Source of the DNA: Haloferax sp. Atlit-12N
GTDB taxonomy: Archaea > Halobacteriota > Halobacteria > Halobacteriales > Haloferacaceae
Assembly (NCBI RefSeq): GCF_003383095.1
Contig: NZ_PSYW01000002.1
Span: 930,001 to 994,000, forward strand
DNA: 64,000 nucleotides
Reading direction: 5' to 3'
The position numbers were made by a program, and so were the translations under genes. Shown one piece after another: positions 51,850-60,609 of the stretch. How positions within the stretch are numbered: the stretch's first letter is position 1; each line of letters opens with the position of its first letter. The notes below the pieces were generated by a model. That model saw nothing but the letters and a program-made list of their open reading frames with translations, did not search any database and was not told the DNA's origin.

Positions 51850-52593
51850 ATGGTTGAACAGCGAACGAAAAACATCGCAACCATCATCTCCGCCGCAACG
51901 GGGCTGGTCCTCGTCTTCTTCAATCTCCCCGTGGCGGTCGCTCGCTGGTCTCCAATCTTCAACGCCCTCTCACCAACAATCCTCAACTGGATTCAAAATA
52001 TCTTCATCGCAGGGTTTGCGTTTCTCACAGGCTGGCTTCTCAAGTCCAAACTCTCTACGGACGAGTCTACTTTCGATATCGAACGAGATGAAGAAGGCGT
52101 CCCCGTCGAAGAAGTTCAAGACGAAACACCGACTATCGATACTATCGTCGGGTGCGTCGAAGTAGGCGAGATGGCGTGGCGAGGTATCGCCGAGTTCTCT
52201 GATGTGAAGGTCGAAAGCGTGGATGTTGAATTGACTCCTCGATGCCCTGACTGTCAGAAAGAGATGACTCGTGAGTCCTACGAGCTACCGACGGGCCGAG
52301 GAGGAAATCCATACAAGAGTCCGCTGAGAGGACAAAGCAGCATCACTCGCAAGAAGTGGGTTTGCCCCGACGACGACTGTGGCTATACCGCTGACAGAGA
52401 GTCAGGACAACACAGCGAAGCTCAACGGCTCTTCAAAGGGTTCGTACAGGATATCGTAGAGAGTCAAGGAGAAGAGTACTCGTTGGACAACCTCATCGAG
52501 CGTGTCGATGGTGAAGTGACGCCGCAGAGTGTTTGGGAAGTCTACGCCGAAATTAAACAGAGTTCACATGTATCGACGGACTGCTTCCGATAA
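51850..52593 (+). CDS. Membrane-anchored zinc-ribbon protein 1
   Basis: 247 residues. Two N-terminal helices, an acidic linker, then a domain starting IVGCVEVGEMAWRGIAEF, a zinc ribbon (CPDCQKEM, CPDDDCGYTAD) and a helical end EEYSLDNLIERVDGEVTPQSVWEVY. The last 110 residues are clearly paralogous to those of the next gene. A cytosolic sensor or adaptor held at the membrane is one reading; no family name. Confidence 0.65.
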   Translation: MVEQRTKNIATIISAATGLVLVFFNLPVAVARWSPIFNALSPTILNWIQNIFIAGFAFLTGWLLKSKLSTDESTFDIERDEEGVPVEEVQDETPTIDTIVGCVEVGEMAWRGIAEFSDVKVESVDVELTPRCPDCQKEMTRESYELPTGRGGNPYKSPLRGQSSITRKKWVCPDDDCGYTADRESGQHSEAQRLFKGFVQDIVESQGEEYSLDNLIERVDGEVTPQSVWEVYAEIKQSSHVSTDCFR

Positions 52594-52595
52594 CG

Positions 52596-54005
52596 ATGGC
52601 GGATAAGTGGACTAAACTCTCGGCTCTCGCAACTATCATCTTTATTGGTATTCCTACTGCCGCTGGTTTCTACCCGCCTCTCTTGGCAGGATTCGCTGAC
52701 CAGCTCTTAGTAAATTCAGTACTTGGTTGGATGCGAATTGGAGGTGTCGTCGTTCTCGTACTTCTTCTGTTGAGAGTTGGAGTGCGGGAAGAGTGGTTTC
52801 CATCCCAGGATAAGAAAGACTGGCTGAACAGAGTGGAACGGACTGCGAACGGCGTTCAAAACGCCTGGGAGTATTCTGGGAATCATCCCGACCCCGATGA
52901 CCGAAAGAGGACTGTCGAGAAGATGAACGAGCGTGTCGAGGAGTTGGAAAAGCACAGGAATCACCAGAAGGCCACCGAAGAGATGAAAGACGCTATGGGT
53001 GAGATAATCTCCGACTGGCGTGACTGTCGAGACCTCATCGCCTCAGCTCCGTTCACTCACTACTACTCGATGCGGGCGTTGTATATCGAAGAAGAAGCTG
53101 ACCGACTGAAAGAGCTACTTGAGGTAGAGCGACAATCGCTCCCACAACGACTTCTCAACACGACCGCCACGAGAGTCAAGAACGAGATTGAGCGGGTACG
53201 ACGGACGCTGTACGGCTTTCGCTCTAAGCCGCTCCCCTACGAGGTTTACAAACGCCTTCAAGACGAGCTCCCGAAACCCCGCCTACAGAAAATCACGAGT
53301 GGCGCTCACTATCTCTTCGTTCTCGATAATCCTTCAGACGGAGCTATCTCAGCCGAGCTGGTATCCTTCGAGGAAGAGGCTGATGAAGAGCAATTTAACA
53401 TCTATCAAGTTCGCCACGACTACAAACACAGTCCCATCTCCATCGACACGCTCCAAGGGTATACTGTGACGACTGGGATGTTACTCACACGCTTAGAAGA
53501 TGCTGATTTGGTCGATACGATTCCAGTTCAGTTCTTCACCCCAAGCGGACACGGCCTCAAAGTATTCGAGGACGATGAGTCAGCAATTCGCCATCCCGAC
53601 CCACGAGAAGAGCCTGAGAAGATTGTTGGATGCATCGAAACCGACGGTATCCTCTGGCGTGGGTTCGCAGACCTCACCAGCGACGACGGAGCTGCTGAAT
53701 TGGATGTAGACACCGACCCGAAGTGCCCAGATTGCCAAACTGATATGGAACAGATATCAGGCAAAGAGTGGGAGTGTCTTAATTCGAACTGCGGTTACTC
53801 AGCGTCAACAGAACTTCGACCGTACAAAGAAGCTGAGAGCCTGTTCAAGAAACACATCGAGCGAATCCTGAACAGCAACGACGAAGAGTACTCGCTGGAG
53901 AACCTCATCGAGAACATCGATGGTGAAGTAACAGGCGATAAGATTTGGCGAAGATATCACGAGGTCGTTGATGATGAAGAAGTTTCCATAGACTGTTTCC
54001 ACTAA
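52596..54005 (+). CDS. Membrane-anchored zinc-ribbon protein 2
   Basis: 469 residues. Two N-terminal helices, a coiled-coil-like part (residues about 70-190, KKDWLNRVERTANGVQNAWEYS), a beta-rich centre, then the same C-terminal module as its neighbour: IVGCIETDGILWRGFADL, CPDCQTDM, CLNSNCGYSAS, EEYSLENLIENIDGEVTGDKIW. The N-terminal half is related to 44022-44873. It starts 2 bp after the preceding stop. Unknown function. Confidence 0.65.
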   Translation: MADKWTKLSALATIIFIGIPTAAGFYPPLLAGFADQLLVNSVLGWMRIGGVVVLVLLLLRVGVREEWFPSQDKKDWLNRVERTANGVQNAWEYSGNHPDPDDRKRTVEKMNERVEELEKHRNHQKATEEMKDAMGEIISDWRDCRDLIASAPFTHYYSMRALYIEEEADRLKELLEVERQSLPQRLLNTTATRVKNEIERVRRTLYGFRSKPLPYEVYKRLQDELPKPRLQKITSGAHYLFVLDNPSDGAISAELVSFEEEADEEQFNIYQVRHDYKHSPISIDTLQGYTVTTGMLLTRLEDADLVDTIPVQFFTPSGHGLKVFEDDESAIRHPDPREEPEKIVGCIETDGILWRGFADLTSDDGAAELDVDTDPKCPDCQTDMEQISGKEWECLNSNCGYSASTELRPYKEAESLFKKHIERILNSNDEEYSLENLIENIDGEVTGDKIWRRYHEVVDDEEVSIDCFH

Positions 54006-54019
54006 TATCTCATACCAAT

Positions 54020-54127
54020 AAAGCTGCTAATTAGCAGGAATCTTAGCAGCTGCTAACTTAGTGTGATAGTTGTTTGGGTAGTAGATAGTAAAGCTGCTAA
54101 TTAGCAAGAAAGTTAGCAGCTGCTAAC
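54020..54127. repeat. Palindromic AT-rich repeat cluster 2
   Basis: Two units (54020-54057 and 54090-54127) of AAAGCTGCTAATTAGCA plus TTAGCAGCTGCTAA, 70 bp apart. The first is identical over 38 bp to the unit at 35366. They fill most of the 250-bp gene-free stretch ahead of the replication genes. Possible helicase-loading origin or operators for the AbrB- and RHH-type proteins just downstream. Confidence 0.85.
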
Positions 54128-54256
54128 ATAGTATATTTTAGCATAGATAGTTCTGTTCGGTTGTTCGGTTAATCGTCTTCGAATACTATATTGTCGTTAT
54201 ATTCGTGTCATCCTTCCGATGGTTTAATAGGGTGTCAACATATACATATATGTAGG

Positions 54257-54478
54257 ATGACTCAAGAATCCGATAACTCACGAGAAGTCGTAGAGACAGA
54301 AAAGAAGATGATGTCCGAATACGGGCAGATAACAATCCCGAAAAAGTGGCGTCCTGATGACGCTGAAGCGGTCGAACTCCGCCTATACGATGATGGTACA
54401 ATCGAAATCGAGATGCAGACTTTCGTCCCAACAGCAGATTCTGAGAGTGTAGTCGCTCGTGGAGGTGATGACGAATAA
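54257..54478 (+). CDS. AbrB/MazE-like DNA-binding protein
   Basis: 73 residues. MMSEYGQITIPKKWRPDDAEAVELRLYDDGTIEIEMQTF is the swapped-hairpin AbrB pattern. Such proteins are antitoxins or transition regulators; no toxin gene follows, so a repressor or replication-control role is more likely. A TATA-like ATACATATATG is at about 54242-54252; the start was set at 54257 because a longer frame would run through that promoter. Confidence 0.75.
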   Translation: MTQESDNSREVVETEKKMMSEYGQITIPKKWRPDDAEAVELRLYDDGTIEIEMQTFVPTADSESVVARGGDDE

Positions 54479-55019
54479 ACTCACAGCAAACCCGTCCGTC
54501 CCGATGGATGAAGAGTTCGTCAAAGAACTTGATGCAGTCAAAGAACGGCGTGGCTACTCTTCTCGTGCCGCTCTCATCCGAGATGTACTCTCGCAGGCAC
54601 TCTCTCCTGGCGACCTCGAAGACGAAATCGCTCGGTTAGAAGATGAAATTGATTCGCTTGAACAACAGAAAGAGAGCATCGAGCAGGATATCAAGTCTAA
54701 GCAGGCTCTCCTCGAACACAAGCGAGAGCAGCTCGAAGAACAGGAGCAGCGAGAGCAGTCGGCAGAAGAAGAACTCGAAGCGGCGCTGAACACAGTAGCG
54801 GCGTATCTCGCTGTTGGTGACGAAGAACTTGATGTGACGGTAGCCGCCCAATCTTCAGTCGAGACTGTTCTCCAACTCGAAGACGAGTGCGACTCCGTAG
54901 ATGATGTGCTTGACCTCGCTGATGAGCAGACTGATGAGATTGAGCCTGCAGACCACCTCCCAGACAAAATTGTAGAATCGACTTCCGAACAAGACCTTGC
55001 AGACAAATACAACCTCTAA
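54468..55019 (+). CDS. RHH protein with long coiled coil
   Basis: 183 residues. The N-terminal 40 (VPMDEEFVKELDAVKERRGYSSRAALIRDVL) are a ribbon-helix-helix/CopG-like domain. Residues 50-105 are a strong coiled coil (DEIARLEDEIDSLEQQKESI), and the rest is acidic. The start lies inside a perfect ribosome-binding site GGAGGTGATG, coupled to the AbrB-like gene. Possible initiator, partition or copy-control protein for the MCM gene behind it. Confidence 0.7.
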   Translation: MTNKLTANPSVPMDEEFVKELDAVKERRGYSSRAALIRDVLSQALSPGDLEDEIARLEDEIDSLEQQKESIEQDIKSKQALLEHKREQLEEQEQREQSAEEELEAALNTVAAYLAVGDEELDVTVAAQSSVETVLQLEDECDSVDDVLDLADEQTDEIEPADHLPDKIVESTSEQDLADKYNL

Positions 55020-55023
55020 AACT

Positions 55024-57024
55024 ATGATTGACTATCTAACTAAATTCGACTTCGAACGAAACGAAGGACTCGTACAGACTATCGACCAACTCTTTGATGA
55101 AGACCTCGCCACGGTTGAAGTGGACGATGTGACGGTAACAGTCACACTCGACTTTGACACTCTCAGCGAGTTGAACGAAAACCTCCCACGGCTATTCAGG
55201 AACGACCCAGATGGTGCTCTTTACAACCTCGAACTCATCGGGTGTGAGCGTGCTGAAGAACAGGGATTGATTCAGTCGGATGATATCAAGTACACGAACA
55301 TCGTCGTGGAAACCGAACAAGACGGAAAACGAGTTGATGAACTCACTACCGCTGACCACAACCGCCTCGTGCAGATTGATGCGACCGTGGAACAGGTGTA
55401 CGCCAAGAAGCCAATCACTATCGACACGGTATGGCGGTGCGTTGTCTGTGGTACTCGAAACAGCGTCAGCCAGTACACGGTAGACGGACAAATCGATAAG
55501 CCGCACTCGTGCGTTGCGAAAGACTGTAACAACACGGCGCAGTCTAAGTTCAAAATTATTGATGAGGAGGAGGTGGAGCAATCTCGCCAGCTCATCAAAC
55601 TCTCTGATGACGCAACTGCTGACCGACAAGGTGAGGATATCCTCGCTCACCTCTACCCACCGCTTCTCGATAGCGTCGAGGTCGGCGAGACCGTCACAGT
55701 CACGGCCATCCCTCGCACTTACAGAGAACAGAAGAACGACGCTGTGAAAGAGCGAGAACTTGTCATCCTTGGAATCGACAATGAACGAGAAACGCTCGAA
55801 ATCACAGCCGAAGAACGAGAACGATTCGAAGAAATCGTTGAATCAGGTGATGCTGAAGAACTCTTGCTTGAGTCTCTCGCTCCACATATTGTTGGTGATG
55901 AGATTGAGGACTTCAAGCAAGGAGTCCTCGCTGCTATCGTATCTGGTGATGTGGAGTGGATGGACCGTTCCGACCTCAACATCATCGGGATTGGTTCACC
56001 TGCAGTCGGGAAGACAAAGATTCTCGAATTTATCGAGGAGTCAGTTGCTCGCTCGAAGATTGCTGAAGGTAGTGGGTCAAGCAAAGCAGGACTGCTTGGG
56101 TTTGCAATGGAAGATAAAGAAAAAGGTGGCTGGTACGCTCGAACGGGACCGTACTTCCGATACCGAGATGTGATGATGGATGAGCTCGCCGACATGAATT
56201 CAGAAGAGATGCAGGGGATGAAGTCGGCACTTGAACATCAGTCGTATACAATCAACAGCGGTGATGTAGACCAGACTCTCACTACTACTGGTTCCTTCAT
56301 CGGCGCATCAAATCCTATCGATGGGAAATTCAACGAACATGAAGCGTTTGATGACCAGTTTGCCATCGACCCTGCACTTCTCAGCCGATTTGGATTGGTG
56401 TTCATCATCGAGGATAATCAGGATGAAGAAGCAGATAAGACGAAGGCGACGGCGATGATGAGTCGGTGGCAAGAAGCCGCCGCTGACGACCCGAACCACG
56501 ACCGACTCTCCAAGTCAGAGTTCGGGAAGTTCGTTGAATTCCTCAAAGAACACGAGCCTGCCCCGCCTGCTGAGGTAGAAGTCGAATTCATCGCTGAAGA
56601 GTTCGCTTCCCTACGGGCCGACGATAGCGACCACATCGACCTCCGAAAACTGCCAACGATTATGCGGCTTGCGACAGTCTTCGCCCGCCTCAACGGACAC
56701 GACCGAATCGAACGAGATGATATGACTCGTGGAGCAGAGATGCTCATCGATTCCGTCAACCGCCTCGATGAAGCGAACATCGACAAGTCGGTACTGTGGA
56801 CTGGTGAGAACTCCGAGCAGATGGAGGCAAAGGAGAAGGTAGTCGATGCTGTTGAGGCGCTCCACCACGCTGAGGATGACGACCCGACTCAAGAGGAAGT
56901 CGAGCGACGGATTGTGATGAACCACCAGCTCGACCAGGAGACGATTCGGTGGGCGGTTGAAAGTCGCCTCGATGATGGAACAGTCTACGAAGATGAGGAT
57001 GGCGTACTACACACGCAGAAGTAA
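55024..57024 (+). CDS. mcm: MCM replicative helicase
   Basis: 666 residues. The N-terminal domain has a zinc site (C139-x2-C142, C163, C168). The AAA+ core shows Walker A GIGSPAVGKT (Lys330), Walker B MMDELADM (Asp386-Glu387), sensor 1 GASN (430) and the arginine finger SRF (Arg455). A winged helix closes the protein (QEEVERRIVMNHQL). It unwinds DNA at forks. The N-terminal 110 residues differ from cellular MCM, as expected for an element-borne copy. The start at 55024 directly follows the preceding gene. Confidence 0.93.
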   Translation: MIDYLTKFDFERNEGLVQTIDQLFDEDLATVEVDDVTVTVTLDFDTLSELNENLPRLFRNDPDGALYNLELIGCERAEEQGLIQSDDIKYTNIVVETEQDGKRVDELTTADHNRLVQIDATVEQVYAKKPITIDTVWRCVVCGTRNSVSQYTVDGQIDKPHSCVAKDCNNTAQSKFKIIDEEEVEQSRQLIKLSDDATADRQGEDILAHLYPPLLDSVEVGETVTVTAIPRTYREQKNDAVKERELVILGIDNERETLEITAEERERFEEIVESGDAEELLLESLAPHIVGDEIEDFKQGVLAAIVSGDVEWMDRSDLNIIGIGSPAVGKTKILEFIEESVARSKIAEGSGSSKAGLLGFAMEDKEKGGWYARTGPYFRYRDVMMDELADMNSEEMQGMKSALEHQSYTINSGDVDQTLTTTGSFIGASNPIDGKFNEHEAFDDQFAIDPALLSRFGLVFIIEDNQDEEADKTKATAMMSRWQEAAADDPNHDRLSKSEFGKFVEFLKEHEPAPPAEVEVEFIAEEFASLRADDSDHIDLRKLPTIMRLATVFARLNGHDRIERDDMTRGAEMLIDSVNRLDEANIDKSVLWTGENSEQMEAKEKVVDAVEALHHAEDDDPTQEEVERRIVMNHQLDQETIRWAVESRLDDGTVYEDEDGVLHTQK

Positions 57025-57040
57025 CACTAAGTGATTCACT

Positions 57041-57157
57041 ATGACACGACACGATTCAACCCAAAACGACAACGACAACCGAGAAGAACAGTTCAACGAA
57101 TACGATTTCGAGGAGTTGAGTGAGCGAGGAAAGCGAGTTCATCTTGCCTTCCTTTGA
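57041..57157 (+). CDS. Very small hydrophilic protein
   Basis: 38 residues: MTRHDSTQNDNDNREEQFNE then YDFEELSERGKRVHLAFL. It starts 16 bp after the mcm stop, with GTGATTC but no strong ribosome site. Amino-acid use fits the element. It may be a real end gene of the replication operon or a chance frame. Confidence 0.4.
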   Translation: MTRHDSTQNDNDNREEQFNEYDFEELSERGKRVHLAFL

Positions 57158-57183
57158 AGAATTCTCTTTTTCTTATTTTGCCA

Positions 57184-57274
57184 AGTTGCTAATTGCTGAG
57201 ATTGTTGCTAATTAGCAGCTTTGTTAGAAACAGTTGATAGACCTGACCTGAATAGCTCAACGAGTTTAGCTAAA
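57184..57274. repeat. Palindromic AT-rich repeat cluster 3 and TTTAGCTAAA palindrome
   Basis: Part of a 247-bp gene-free stretch (57158-57404). GTTGCTAATTGC and GTTGCTAATTAGCAGC (57184-57220) are a looser form of the cluster 1 and 2 units. TTTAGCTAAA, a perfect palindrome, is at 57265-57274 and again at 63981-63990. Clusters 2 and 3 thus bracket the replication genes. The methyltransferase promoter should also lie here. Confidence 0.65.
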
Positions 57275-57404
57275 CTATCAAATAAACTATCTATATTGTC
57301 CTGGAGTGTCTGTGTCTTGATGTGCCAGGAACACGATTTCAGCAACAGCGAAAAGTGCTTAACGGATACCGCCAACCATCTTCACAAGTGACTACGCTCC
57401 ACGC

Positions 57405-58748
57405 ATGACTAATTCACATCAATCTACTATCGACGGTGTAGTAGCCGACGACGATAGTCTGGAGTCTTATAACTGGACTTTCGAAAAGTCGGATACGCAG
57501 TACCTCACGCACGGGCTTCACAACTATCCTGCTCGGATGATTCCGAAGATTCCCGATACGCTCCTAGGACACTACAAGCAAACTGGTGTCATCGAGGAGG
57601 GCGACCTCGTGTACGACCCGTTCAGCGGGAGCGGGACTACCGCCGTCGAGGGGAGACTCCACGGTCTCAACGCCGAAGGGAACGATATCAATCCGTTCGC
57701 CGTGATGCTGAGTGAGGCGAAGTCGATTCCGTTAGAGCGTGGCGGTCTGAGTGAAGCTCGGGATGCTCTGGTTGACGGCCTGTCGGAAGACCTCCGAGAA
57801 GTTCGTGAGGCATACGACGAGTCGGGTGAAGTCGAGTGGCTAGAGATGCCTGATGTTCGGGACGGATGGTTCCCCGAACCGCAGCTCCACGAGTTGACTG
57901 CGCTTCGTGACCGTATCGATTCGGTTGACGATGAGTTTGGAGAGGCGTATGCCCGCTTCTTCCGTATCGTTCTCTCCCATACGACCCGTAAGGTATCCTA
58001 CCAGCGGAACGGCGAGTACAAGCGTTACAGGCTCGCCGAGGAAGACCGAGAAGACCACAATCCCGATGTGGAGGCTATCTTCGAGAAGAAGCTAGAGCAG
58101 AACATGGAGAAGATGCGGGAGTACAGTAATCGTGTTGACCACGACCTCGACACGACCATCCACTACTCTGACTCCCGAACTGCAGTTGAGGATGTGGGTG
58201 AAGACCAGGCGGATATCGTCATCACCTCGCCGCCATACGGCGACCACCAGACCACGGTTGCCTACGGGCAGTTCAGTCAAGACCCTGCGCTGTTGACTGG
58301 AAAAGTGACTTATGACGAGATGAAGGATGTGGACAAGACGGGTCTCGGTGGGCGGTATGATGTTCTCGAACCACTCTCCGAACTCGAAGAGTACTCCGAG
58401 ACGCTCAAAGTCACCCTCGACACGCTGAGAGAGAAGGACGGGCGTGCAGAAGATGCGATGGACTTCTTCAGAGATTACTACGCCGTGATGGAACAGGTGG
58501 CCGAAGTCACCAAGTCAGGTCAGCCTGTGGCGTGGGTCGTCGCCAATCGGACGATGAGCCGAGTGAACATCCCGACGCACCTCATCACTCGGGAACTCTG
58601 TGAACACATCGGCTACGAGTTTGATGTTAATCTCCCGAGAGAAATCCCGAACAAGACGCTGCCGTGGGAGAACGCCCCTGAGAACATCGAGGGCACGAAA
58701 GGGAATCTGATGGCGAACGAGAATATCGTTATTCTCAGAGCGCCGTAA
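57405..58748 (+). CDS. DNA N4-cytosine methyltransferase (type II)
   Basis: 447 residues. Motif X region NWTFEKSDTQYLTHGLHNYPARMI, motif I VYDPFSGSGTTAVEG (70-84) and motif IV ITSPPYGDHQ (about 274) give a beta-class order with SPPY, typical of N4-cytosine methylation. It is convergent with a MvaI/BcnI-type endonuclease 9 bp away. By analogy with M.MvaI it should protect a CC-W/S-GG-like site; that site is inference. Confidence 0.88.
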   Translation: MTNSHQSTIDGVVADDDSLESYNWTFEKSDTQYLTHGLHNYPARMIPKIPDTLLGHYKQTGVIEEGDLVYDPFSGSGTTAVEGRLHGLNAEGNDINPFAVMLSEAKSIPLERGGLSEARDALVDGLSEDLREVREAYDESGEVEWLEMPDVRDGWFPEPQLHELTALRDRIDSVDDEFGEAYARFFRIVLSHTTRKVSYQRNGEYKRYRLAEEDREDHNPDVEAIFEKKLEQNMEKMREYSNRVDHDLDTTIHYSDSRTAVEDVGEDQADIVITSPPYGDHQTTVAYGQFSQDPALLTGKVTYDEMKDVDKTGLGGRYDVLEPLSELEEYSETLKVTLDTLREKDGRAEDAMDFFRDYYAVMEQVAEVTKSGQPVAWVVANRTMSRVNIPTHLITRELCEHIGYEFDVNLPREIPNKTLPWENAPENIEGTKGNLMANENIVILRAP

Positions 58749-58757
58749 CCGCCGAGT

Positions 58758-59531
58758 TCAGAAGTCGCTGAGTCCTTGCTGTGGGGATTCAGTAACTGTT
58801 GCGTCCCGACCGATACCGTCGAGGAGCTGCGTTCGGGTTTCGAACGCTCGGTCGAGTTTACTCGTGTCCTTGATGCGGAACGCTGTGCCGTGGTTGCGTG
58901 CGCCGCCCGAGTCCCGCAGGTGCATCCGCAGGTCGATGGTGATGATGGACTCTCGAATCAGGTTCAGGAACTCGTCGCCGTCGAACCCATCGAGGTAGTA
59001 CGCTTCGTTGTACCAGAAGTGTTCGTCGCCGTCGATGGATTGCGTTGCCGCTTCAACGAGAACCATCTCGGGGAACTTCTCCTCGTAGGTCTCTTGGAGT
59101 AGGTCGAGCGGGTAAGTGGCGATTATGCCATCGTCTTCGTGCTCGATGTGGACGCCTTCCTCGTTCGTGACGGTGCGGAAGCCCTGATTGTTGTACTCGT
59201 CGATGGAGAGTGTGATTTTGAGTGCGGGCCGTCCCTCATCGTCTTCATACCCGTACTTCTCCACGAGCGACGACGCCCACAGTTCACGACTACCTCTCGG
59301 CGGTTCTTTCGTGAACAGCGTCATCATACTCCCCGAGTCTCGGCGGGCGGCTTTCAGCTCGACACCTGCGGCGTCAGGACCAGGGATGTTGTTCTCCTTG
59401 ATACCCAGGAGGTCTTCGAGCGTCTTGCCGATGCCTGTGTCTCCGCTCCGATGGGTTTCGACATACCCCATCTCTTCGATATCCTGAAGGCGGTTAGTGA
59501 AATCCTCGAACGAATCGAAGGTGTTACTCAT
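58758..59531 (-). CDS. Restriction endonuclease, MvaI/BcnI-like
   Basis: 257 residues. GIGKTLEDLLGIKENNIPGPDAAGVELKAARR carries the family active site: Asp53, Glu58 and Lys60 (D-x4-ELK), with FTKEPPRG and LVEKYGYEDDEGRPALKITL behind it, then HFWYNEAYYLDGFDGDEFLNLI. MvaI/BcnI enzymes are monomers that cut CCWGG or CCSGG. The gene is intact. Together with the methyltransferase it makes a complete R-M unit that would defend or stabilise the element. Confidence 0.85.
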   Translation of the reverse strand: MSNTFDSFEDFTNRLQDIEEMGYVETHRSGDTGIGKTLEDLLGIKENNIPGPDAAGVELKAARRDSGSMMTLFTKEPPRGSRELWASSLVEKYGYEDDEGRPALKITLSIDEYNNQGFRTVTNEEGVHIEHEDDGIIATYPLDLLQETYEEKFPEMVLVEAATQSIDGDEHFWYNEAYYLDGFDGDEFLNLIRESIITIDLRMHLRDSGGARNHGTAFRIKDTSKLDRAFETRTQLLDGIGRDATVTESPQQGLSDF

Positions 59532-59646
59532 CCGCTCCAGACTTTAAGCTCAGTTGCTTTAGCTTTTGTCACCAAGTCATCGGCTTGGTGGAAGAGCCAC
59601 AATTCGTGCAGAGCACATAAATAGGGTAGAGCGCAGCTTAGCTCGC

Positions 59647-59781
59647 ATGGGTCCGAACTGCGAGTGTCCTGAGTGCCGTAAGCGCATCAAACCGAAGAAA
59701 ATCAAACAGCACGAGTCGAGCGGCTATTGCTACCATGAGTGCTACAAGTGTAACCAGATTTTCGCTGTGACGCCGACCTGA
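59647..59781 (+). CDS. Small zinc-ribbon protein
   Basis: 44 residues: CECPECRKRIKPKKIKQHESSGYCYHECYKCNQIFAV. Two CxxC pairs and two His give one or two zinc sites. The start follows a run TAAATAGGG at 59618-59626 that can serve as TATA, so leaderless. Divergent from the endonuclease gene; possible control protein of the R-M unit. Confidence 0.6.
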   Translation: MGPNCECPECRKRIKPKKIKQHESSGYCYHECYKCNQIFAVTPT

Positions 59782-59870
59782 TTCTGTTCTTGCGCTGTAT
59801 ACAGCGGACAATATATTGTCGTCTGTGTACACGGAATTGAGCCTATGTGCCGACAGGGTGGGGTCGGGGT

Positions 59871-60377
59871 CTACACGAGCAATCCCTGGAGACCGAGTGC
59901 AACCGCAACCAGATTAGCGGCAAATCCGATGATGTAGAAGAACCAGTTACCGAGGAAACTCCCACTCTTTGTGACGCCGAGTGCGTGCTTGTGCGAGCTA
60001 ATTGGTTTGTACGGGCGCACGCCTGATGGATTCAGTGCATCGCCGATGATGTGATACACGATACTCAGGAAGCCGACGATGAACAATCCAGTCACGGGTA
60101 CAGCGACAGCGACGATTCCAATCTGGTCAAGACCGAACTGAATCACCATCCCGACGCCCGCCAATACTGCACCGACGACTCCCGCAAACCAAATCGTGTG
60201 CGTTGGCCCTCGATGACGCAAGAGTGGGATGACCATATCCTTGTCTGGGACCATCGACAGCATCAGCACTAACACGAGTCCACCGACAGCAAAGATTGGC
60301 CGTCCTGTTTCGAGGAGGAAGTAGGTTATCGGCGAGTAGAGCAAGAGGGCGATTCCTTTGTGTCCTTGACTGTGCAT
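59871..60377 (-). CDS. DUF457/YdjM-like membrane metal-dependent hydrolase
   Basis: 168 residues from the ATG at 60377 (MHSQGHKGIALLL). About five helices, with MVPDKDMVIPLLRHRGPTHTIWF and YHIIGDALNPSGVRPYKP, the conserved His/Asp motifs of the DUF457 (YdjM) family. Family members are often on mobile elements and plasmids. A lipid phosphatase-like role is possible. It follows the small winged-helix gene with 4 bp between. Confidence 0.82.
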   Translation of the reverse strand: MHSQGHKGIALLLYSPITYFLLETGRPIFAVGGLVLVLMLSMVPDKDMVIPLLRHRGPTHTIWFAGVVGAVLAGVGMVIQFGLDQIGIVAVAVPVTGLFIVGFLSIVYHIIGDALNPSGVRPYKPISSHKHALGVTKSGSFLGNWFFYIIGFAANLVAVALGLQGLLV

Positions 60378-60381
60378 AGTT

Positions 60382-60609
60382 TCATAGTTCAACCCGTTTC
60401 AGAGCGTAGCGTTCTTTCGAGGATTCTTCAAGCGGTGCAACAATCTCCATCTCCCTGAGCGCCGAGAGGATGTTGTAGGTCTTCATCTTCGACCAGCAGA
60501 ATCTATCTGCGAGCTGGTCTACGGTTGCCGTCCCGACTCGACGGAGATACATCACGATTAGCTTGCCTGCGTCCGATTCAATCTGAGAAAGTAATTGTTC
60601 TAATTTCAT
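60382..60609 (-). CDS. Small winged-helix regulator
   Basis: 75 residues: IESDAGKLIVMYLRRVGTATVDQLADRFCWSKMKTYNILSALREMEIVAPLEES is a winged-helix (MarR/TrmB-like) domain. It heads a two-gene operon with the DUF457 protein. The 136-bp region upstream to 60745 is AT-rich and shared with the nuclease gene going right. Confidence 0.75.
   Translation of the reverse strand: MKLEQLLSQIESDAGKLIVMYLRRVGTATVDQLADRFCWSKMKTYNILSALREMEIVAPLEESSKERYALKRVEL

Noticed and set aside
54257-55019. Toxin-antitoxin pair from the AbrB-like gene and its neighbour
   Set aside because: The second gene is an RHH/coiled-coil protein, not a toxin fold, so the pair looks regulatory.
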